From Asterias rubens (taxonomy: Eukaryota > Echinodermata > Asteroidea > Forcipulatida > Asteriidae), in contig NC_047069.1 in the NCBI RefSeq assembly GCF_902459465.1, positions 1,860,001-1,924,000 on the forward strand: a stretch of DNA of 64,000 nucleotides. The letters are read 5' to 3'. The first letter of the stretch is position 1, and each line of letters opens with the position of its first letter. Both the position numbers and the translations under genes were made by a program. This document shows positions 56,666 to 64,000 of the stretch, piece by piece. A model generated the notes under the pieces. The model saw nothing but the letters and a program-made list of their open reading frames with translations. It did not search any database and was not told the origin of the DNA.

Positions 56666-57410
56666 AAACCTGGGTGACTAGTGCGACTAGTGTTGAAGTC
56701 ACGACTATTGATTGTTGAGACGAGTCGCGAATACCGTTTCTCAACTACTCGGTCAATTGTGCCGCCACGACTAGTATACAATATTGACTGGCAATGAGGT
56801 AACTAGTATACGTCTATTTCCCCGAGGGACTTTGAGTGACCAGAAGAGCGACCTATTTCCGGAGGCAGAAGGCCGAGGGAAATAGGCCCCTCTTCTGGTC
56901 ACTCACAGGCCCGAGGGGGAATAGACGTACACTAGTTACCGAATTATGCCAGTCAATATGTGTTTTATAACACACCTCGGTCTTAAATGTGAAGTAAGAA
57001 CAGAAATCTGGAAAAGAAAAGAAGTTTTGTAGTTGCTGTTCACGGTTCAAGTCAAGAGAGGGCGCTGTAACCGGGCACTATTTTCAAAGACTAGTGCCCG
57101 GTCGGAAACACGCGCGCGCGCGATCACTAGACTATATTAGTTCATCCCACGTGACCGTGTTTTAGCCAACCATAATACAGAACAAGCAAGAGGTGTGTTA
57201 TAATAAAAAATAGTAGCGACTACCTGCTTGGTGAACCAATTGTGTCCTTCATGATTATTCACTTTCAACGTGAATTATACTATATTGCGCTAGTGCAAAC
57301 AATATGCCGCAATGCGTCTTGGGAACTAAAAATTAAACTAGTGTCAATGTCGCGTCTATTCGAGGCCTGACTAGTTGAGTAGTAAATAATTTCACTAGTC
57401 ACCCAGGCTT
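56666..57410. repeat. 745-bp element with nested palindromes
   Basis: Outer ends CCTGGGTGACTAGTG and CACTAGTCACCCAGG. Inside are a long fold-back (about 56780-56960, arms around ACTAGTATACGTCTATTTCCCC and CTCTTCTGGTCACTCA) and a further inverted pair TATAACACACCTC / GAGGTGTGTTATA (56966-57202). Confidence 0.75.
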
Positions 57411-57497
57411 ATTACACAGTATGTACATACATACTATTATTGATCTTTACTATATTGACTGTTATTACAATCTTGTGATTTTAAAAAGGTTGACCGA

Positions 57498-57735
57498 GAC
57501 TTAAGCCCTGACATGGCATGAACTTTACAACTACGTATATGAAGTTCTGTCTGGAAGTATGCATTAAGAAAAGATCATGGTTGTATAGGTTTAATTTGCC
57601 CATGCAGGAATGGTAGACTGAAACTTATGCCGACATAGCATGAACTTTACAACTATTTAAAGTTCTGTTTGGAAGTATACATTATGAAATGGCCAATGGT
57701 TTGATAGGTGAAGTTTGCCCATGCAGGAAACTGTA
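57498..57735. repeat. Two-copy direct repeat of about 115 bp
   Basis: GCATGAACTTTACAACTA, AAGTTCTGTYTGGAAGTATR and TTTGCCCATGCAGGAA occur twice in the same order. Confidence 0.8.
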
Positions 57736-58204
57736 GTAAATTGTTCATAGTTTTCTGGTGGAAAGGAGAGGGTTGAGTTAGCATAGGCCCAAGTCACTTA
57801 AAACCAAAGGGCATGATTGAGCTATTGCACAGTCAACAAGCTTCAAGTACAATTACCATCCGATACTCTGACTTTGTAAATAATGGACATATTTATTGAT
57901 GGCTAATTCTACAATATAAATCTTCATTTGCATAAATAAGGGCAGCATGTACTTAAAATACAACGTGTGTTTATTGCAGGTCCTTTTTGTACTGCCGACT
58001 TAATTAATGCCAAAGTAATTGATAAAACGAATGACGAATCGGACTATTGTATCAAAGTAAGATATTGATAAGTGTATCATGTAAAAAGTTTTTAAATTAA
58101 TGTTTTGTGGGTGATTCCACCTTCTTCGAACTAATAAATTTACAGATTGTGTGTAGGTTTTACTAACTGTTAAGCACACACTGTAGACTCCATCAATGAC
58201 CAAG

Positions 58205-58649
58205 TAATAATAATAATAGTGGCTTCTTATAGCGCTCATATCTGTCACTCAGTGACGCTCAAGGCAATTCGATATTCAGTTTTTTCCTGCAAGGAGGTAT
58301 GTGGGATTACTTTTTTGAATAATGAAACCTAATCTTTTTACATAGCACCATGTAATGGTTTCCAAAGTGCTTACAAAGTTCTTACAAAGTGCTGTGGCGC
58401 AATATACAGCCAATCAAACCAGGAACATCGGGGCGAATCCCTTCTCTTTTCGACAAGTGCACTGGGTTCTTTTACATGCATTACACAACACACGGGACAA
58501 ACTGCTTTACGTCCCATCCAAAGGGGCGAAGCATTGGTTAGAGGTCTTGCTTAAAGACACAAATGTCACGACTGAGACTGAAAACCCACACTCTGCTGAT
58601 CAGAAACACTAGAGTTTGAGTGCTGTTAACCACTCGACCACGACACGCC
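58205..58649 (-). repeat. tRNA-Leu-derived SINE, fullest copy
   Basis: About 445 bp from an AATAATAATAATAG tail to a decayed Leu-like head (CGTGGTCGAGTGGTTAACAG on the minus strand). The full body order seen here lets the other partial copies be aligned. Confidence 0.7.
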
Positions 58650-59174
58650 ATGTAAACATTGAAAATACAAGAACCAAGTAAGTTTGATAGTGATAGTTCC
58701 CAAGTCAGTTGGATAGTGATAGTTGACCCATCTACCTCCATGGTTGACCTGTGCCATTATTATTTGCTTGTCATTGAAGTTGGGTCAATATACCTTTATA
58801 ACTATACTACAAGGGGGTCACGTTTGGGTTCTAAAGTGTTTTTGCTAACCAAGGTTTTTCTATGACGAGCAGTAGCGTGCACCTGAAGTTCAGTCCTTTA
58901 TAATTATGTACATGTGTATTCTACATTGAAACTTAATGTAAAGTTAAGTTGACAAAGGTCATTTGTGAATTTGAGAAGTGTCATGCTAAGCTGATAGTGC
59001 CATGCTCACATTACACAACGCTCAATAATAGTTTGTAAAAACAAAATTATATGGTGTTCTTGTCTTTAAAATAAAGGGGTGTTTTGTGGACACGTTGTAA
59101 AAAGAAAACCTGATGCTTTTACAAATTCATGTTTAACTGAAACAATTAGCCCGTACAACAAAAAACCTATACAA

Positions 59175-59428
59175 AATCTTATAGGAATCTTATAGGAATC
59201 TTATAGGAATCTTATGGGAATCTTACAGGAATCTTATAGGAATCTTATAGGAATCTTATAGGAATCTTATAGGAATCTTATAGGAATCTTATAGGAATCT
59301 TATAGGAATCTTATAGGAATCTTATAGGAATCTTATAGGAATCTTATAGGAATCTTATAGGAATCTTATAGGAATCTTATAGGAATCTTATAGGAATCTT
59401 ATAGGAATCTTATAGGAATCTTGTAGGA
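59175..59428. repeat. 11-bp minisatellite AATCTTATAGG, about 23 copies
   Basis: Nearly perfect head-to-tail repetition, with rare variants (TTATGGG, TTACAGG, TTGTAGG) near the edges. Confidence 0.95.
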
Positions 59429-60596
59429 AGTGATGACAAATCTAACAGAAGATGCATATATTTAATGTAAATAGTAGGATATCAGTAATGAGTGATTGTT
59501 ATGATGTTGGTACTGTACATGTAGCTGTAGAAGTTTATGATCATGTAAAAATAATTTGAAAAGAAAAATAGTTTGATAACATTCATATGTGGCAATGTGG
59601 CACTAATTTGGGTTGCACCGGGTATTGAGAACTATGGGTTCAAAAAGTGAGAAGCAACATAAGGCCATATACAAAAAAGAATTGTTGATCGTCCTTTTTT
59701 TTTGCGGATGGGGGATTTTTTTTTTATTTTTTTTTTATTTTTAAAGTTTTGTTGACATGCCAAATATGAAATCAAGAATAAAGAAATCATCGCATTCACT
59801 ATAAAACAGAGGGTTTGTGTGTTTTTGATGTTTTCAATAGTTTTGTCAAACAAATTTAACTCCTAGATGACATTTTCTGTAAATTTTTTCAAGCAACTAA
59901 GCACAGTGTAGCCCAAGTAAATATTTGAAGAATTGTTTTTGCTTTGCCAACATGAATAAAAACCTTCTTTAAACGTCTTTTCAAAAAAAAAAAAATAAAA
60001 AAAAAATAAAATATGGGTCGGGGGGTTTTGAACGGTCGGGCGGGGACGATCAACAATTTTTTTTTGTATTTTGTATGTGGCCTTAGTGAAGGTTACAATA
60101 TAACCTATTGAGATGTAGCTACAATCCCGGCCATATCTCGTCGTGCCCCCCTTGCCCTCTTTCAATGTTGGTTCTAATTGCACGGTCTTCTGCGTTACAG
60201 TCAACATTGAGCGCGGCGAAGGGGGACAGGGGAGAGATTGTGTATTGTCAGGGGGAAGTGGACAAGGAATGGTTATTGTAACGTCAGGAATGGGTGGCCC
60301 AAGCATTTTTGGTTGGATCGTAGTTGTGATAGGCCTAGAAGCAAAGTTAATGTTACTTGTTTCTTCACAGTGTTCTCTAGTCTAGAACTGAAATATTTCC
60401 CCTCTAACCTAAATAATGACAATCAACTATAAATTAAACATCTTCAACAGTAAGTACTTTACATTTGACTTAGCAAAATAGTTCACAATGTGTACATGGA
60501 GTTGTATTTTTAAAGATAATTTCAGGTGAATTGTCACAAATTATTACCAATGTAGCACTGAGCCGACAATATATTGTTTCTGGAATGTGAAACTTA

Positions 60597-60983
60597 TTAA
60601 AGACAGTGGACACTATTGGTAATTGTCGAAGACCAGTCTTCTCACTTGGTGTATCTCAACATATGCATAAAATAACAAACCTGCGAAAATTTGAGCTCAA
60701 TCGGTCATCGAAGTTGCGAGATAATAATGAAAGAAAAAACACCCTTGACACACGAAGTTGTGTGCTTTCAGATGCTTGATTTCGATACCTCAAATTCTAA
60801 ATCTGAGGTCTTGAAATCAAATTCGTGGAAAATTACTTCTTTCTCGAAAAAGTACTCCACTTCAGAGGGAGCCGTTTCTCACAATGTTTTATACTACCAA
60901 CCTCTCCCTATTAATTTTTACCAAGTAAGGTTTTATGCTAATAATTATTTTGAGTAATTACCAATAGTGTCCACTCCCTTTAA
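60597..60983. repeat. MITE family A, copy 10
   Basis: Complete TTAA-flanked copy in the gene-free right flank, with a slightly mismatched central hairpin. Confidence 0.85.
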
Positions 60984-61122
60984 GTGTAATGGGAAAATTG
61001 TAAGATTTGGTTTTAACTTTTGAATACAAAAGGAAGATTTTGTTTAAAGAGTTTCAGTGACCTCACGAAAGGATTATTAATAAATTACTTAGATTGGATT
61101 CCCAAACAGGACAACCTCAAAC

Positions 61123-61509
61123 TCCAAAGGCACTGGACACACCTTAGGTAATTGTCAAAGGCCAGTAGTCTCACTTGGTGTATCCCAACATAAGCATCAA
61201 ATAATAAGTCTGTAAAAATTTGGACTCAACTGGTCAGCAAAGTTGCAAGGAAATAATGAACAACAACAAAAGGCCCATGTTGCACACATTTATGTGCTTT
61301 CAGATGCCTGAGAAAGGCTTCAGGCCTGAAGTCTTTTGCAGATTAAAATATTTTAGTGAGAAATTACCGCTTTCTCAAAAACTACATTACTTCAGAGGGA
61401 GCCGTTTCTCACGTTTTATGCTGTCAAAAGCTCTCCGTTGCTCATTACCAAGTAAATTTCTTTGCTGATATATATTTTGAGTAATTACCAAGAGTGTCCA
61501 GTGCCTTAA
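61123..61509. repeat. MITE family B, copy 5
   Basis: Complete copy with the AAAGGCTTCAGGCCTGAAG centre, 140 bases from family A copy 10. Confidence 0.75.
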
Positions 61510-62276
61510 ATCTTCTGAACATCCCAGGGAATGTGCCTCTTGAACAGTAAACCATTCAATGACATTCTTGACACTAATGCGCACATTTTAAGGGTAGAAG
61601 TGGCTCTTAATTTAATAATGGAATTATTTTGAAGGAGATGTGTATTTATTTTTATAGCATTTTAATGTAAATAGAACAAAACTTAACATGGATGTCTCGG
61701 AATAAACTTAATAATTTAAGAATGGTTTTCTAAAGTACAATTGAAAAATTTAGTAGTGCATTGTGCAAGTCGTGAAGAATTAATTTAAAGCTATCTGCTA
61801 TGTCTTGAACTATCATAAAATAACTGCAACAAAACACTCAGGCTGGACTGAGAAACGAGTCTAATTCACTTGCACAGTATGAAAATTTGTACCTAAATTG
61901 TGTGTTGGCATACAGGGAAAACCACAAAGGTGGATTTCGGGTTTTTCATCTCATACCAGCTATAGCATGCTTTTCTAGCATATCACTTCATTATGCTATT
62001 AAATGTTAAGAAATATAATGTTAAGTAAAAACTGGAAGAAACTTTGTGCTAGGTGGTTAATGTGACAACTGTTCAAAAATGCAGAAAGCACAAAATTAAT
62101 AAACCTTGCGTCTAATTTATTGCATGTACTTTTACCAAGAACCTTGGTATATTATTCGGTTTTACCTTTAAACCGATGTGTGTAAGTCGTGTGAAACAAA
62201 TCCACAGGTCTATTACTCGGGTGGGATTTGATCCATCACCCTCGTCTCTTGAGCAGGTGTCTGACCAATTAGACAG

Positions 62277-62482
62277 TAGGGACCTTTTCGTTTTCGACGA
62301 CGGATGGTTCTGCGACGGTTGTTCAGCTAATGGTTGTTGTTTTCAGCACAACGAAGATTCATCCAAAGTACTGTCGTAGAAATTGAGGGACGACCGTCCT
62401 CAAAGCCGACGCATGCGCAGATGACGCCAAATGTCATCTTACCGTCGTAGAACCATCCGTCGTCGAAAACGAAAAGTCCCTA
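62277..62482. repeat. MITE with about 41-bp inverted ends at TA
   Basis: TAGGGACCTTTTCGTTTTCG on the left mirrors the right end over about 41 bases with two differences. TA at each outer edge suggests a Tc1/mariner-like target. It appears to split a decayed tRNA-like SINE (62200-62275 and 62485-62530). Confidence 0.75.
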
Positions 62483-62889
62483 ATGAAGATCGGTAGCGAG
62501 GCATTTCGAATCCCACCGAGGCCTTTTGATTTTGTTTTTCACAGGACTCGGGGAAAGTACTGAGCATACCGTGCTTCCCCTACATTAGTGTAAGAGTAAA
62601 ATCAAATAAAAGTCTTTATCCCCGAAGCAAATTTAACATCTATTAAACCTTGTTATACAGCTATGTACATGAGCAAGTCAAGTTATTTATAATAAGAAAC
62701 CTGTCAAATCGACATATTATTAAAATCTAGCAATCATTGTTTCCTTTTTGTTCACAAACACAACATTTCATTGTGTTTTATTTTTCATTATTTTGTGTGT
62801 CATGTGTGTAGGGAAAAAGTATGGGTATGTCCTTTCGTCTTTCTTTTTAGTAACTAATTTTTTACTTGATGGATTTTTGAACTCGGGCA

Positions 62890-63126
62890 TCGATTTCACC
62901 AAACTCTTCCTTAACTTAGGATTAATCTTAGGACGAGTTAAGTTCCGTATCCAAAGGCGTAGGACGTATTGAACCCGTCCTAGTAACTCGTCCTAACCTA
63001 GGACTAATCTTAGTGTTTACCTGCTACATAGGGCTTGGACTCGTCCTAAGTCTTAAGATTAATCTTAAGTTAGGAAGTCCTAAGTCTTAAGATTAATCTT
63101 AAGTTAGGAAGAGTTTGGTGAAATCG
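62890..63126. repeat. Fold-back element with CGATTTCACCAAACTCTTCC ends
   Basis: Inverted ends plus repeated CCTAAGTCTTAAGATTAATC blocks (two direct copies, 63045-63110). Relatives: 15073-15222, 5583-5635 and 63895-63975. Confidence 0.7.
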
Positions 63127-63429
63127 ACGGCCGGAAACCTACAGTATTCATATACACGTACAAGGTCAAGACAAATTAAACTGGGTGTTTAAGTAAATGG
63201 ATATATTATTTGTATAAATGTGTCATTTATCTTTGTTGTGGGAAGATGTCCCAGTGACTCCAGTGATTCTTTCAAAATAAAAAACAGCCGTTTGGGTGAA
63301 AATACACGGTCAAGTGTGGCTCTTTAAATTGGTTGTCGTTATGTATTTGAGTTCATATGTGCTCATTCATGAATTTCATGTACTTCTTATTTTCATTACA
63401 GAGTATTATACAAATATTGACTGCTTCGA

Positions 63430-63560
63430 GTGCTATGGTTAAAACTATGACTTCCGAGGTGATCCCCAGAGCATTCTTTTTCACGAGGCGCAGCCGAAGG
63501 AAAATAGAAAGGTCCGGGGATCACCGAGGGAGTCAGAGTTATAACCATACATGTAGCACG
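63430..63560. repeat. Fold-back element with GTGCTATGGTTA ends
   Basis: GTGCTATGGTTAAAACTATGACT on the left mirrors the right end AACCATACATGTAGCAC, with inner arms around GGTGATCCCC / GGGGATCACC. Confidence 0.65.
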
Positions 63561-64000
63561 AGTAAAAGCAGACAATATTTGGTTTATTACACCCCAACAT
63601 ACTATTTATCATCCTCGTACACACACTGTTTGTATGCGCGTTTCAGATACACAGATACACAACTGATTGGGTTCGAGGTGGGTAAAAAGACGTCCGAGTA
63701 CTGCACACCGTGTGATAGTCGTCGGACTATCACATGGCAAACGATGCACTATCACACAGCTGCCGTTTCTAGTAAAACTAAGACATATCATGTGACGCGC
63801 TCTAAACCAATGAAAAGGGGTGTTATAAATAATACTACCTAGAAACGTTACTCTACTGGTTGTACAGTGTAGCGGTTGATTGGCCAATAAGGTTCGATTT
63901 CACAAAGAGTTAAGACTAGACTTATCTTGAGTAAGGACGAGTTAATCATCCTAACCAACTAGCCTTAAGGTTTCAATAACTCATGAAGAATCCTATGACT

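Larger units (their letters stand above)
56529..64000. other. Gene-free right flank
   Basis: After the Sec14-like stop codon no exon with recognisable homology or convincing codon structure is seen on either strand. The stretch holds nested palindromes (56666-57410), a 2-copy direct repeat (57498-57735), a SINE (58205-58649), an 11-bp minisatellite (59175-59428), MITEs (60597-60983, 61123-61509, 62277-62482, 62890-63126, 63430-63560) and AT-rich DNA between. Confidence 0.6.

Overview
This window looks like nuclear DNA of a marine deuterostome animal, most likely an echinoderm such as a sea star. Four multi-exon genes with GT-AG (once GC-AG) introns can be assembled exon by exon, and about 90% of the rest is intron or intergenic DNA packed with short inverted-repeat transposons (MITEs), tRNA-derived SINEs, CR1/L2-like LINE remains and satellites. 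The echinoderm placement is inference from overall character; no ribosomal or mitochondrial marker is present. I see no prokaryotic gene, virus or CRISPR array.

Layout. (1) Bases 1-5848, minus strand: the first three coding exons of an SLC6 Na+/Cl- neurotransmitter transporter, closest by eye to glycine transporters; the gene runs off the left edge. (2) 7098-25842, plus: a complete 16-exon myotubularin phosphoinositide 3-phosphatase, orthologous to MTMR2, about 650 aa with an intact C-x5-R active site. It is head-to-head with the SLC6 gene across about 1.25 kb. (3) 29625-41554, minus: a complete five-exon MAPEG membrane protein of 163 aa, best matched to MGST2 (glutathione S-transferase / leukotriene C4 synthase family), tail-to-tail with MTMR2. 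Its 6.6-kb last intron holds a large satellite built on the phrase TTTGGCCCTGTTAAAG, with 110-bp and 130-bp higher-order blocks. (4) 48650-56528, plus: a complete six-exon, 230-aa Sec14/CRAL-TRIO lipid-transfer protein with a 27-bp microexon and one GC-AG intron. From 56529 to the right edge I find only repeats.

The genes alternate in strand (-,+,-,+) and are not an operon. MTMR2 and the Sec14-like protein both act on or carry phosphoinositides in known relatives, but nothing here shows a functional link.

The most unusual material is repeat architecture: a tandem array of tRNA-like units about 201 bp apart (9238-10500); eleven copies of a TTAA-flanked MITE with a strong central hairpin; transposons inserted inside one another with recognisable empty sites; nested palindromes at 56666-57410; and a 14-bp motif, GTCACGCGAGTCAC, repeated exactly five times in 1.4 kb of the MGST2 intron. 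I do not see evidence for a wholly new biological system; these are the best leads.
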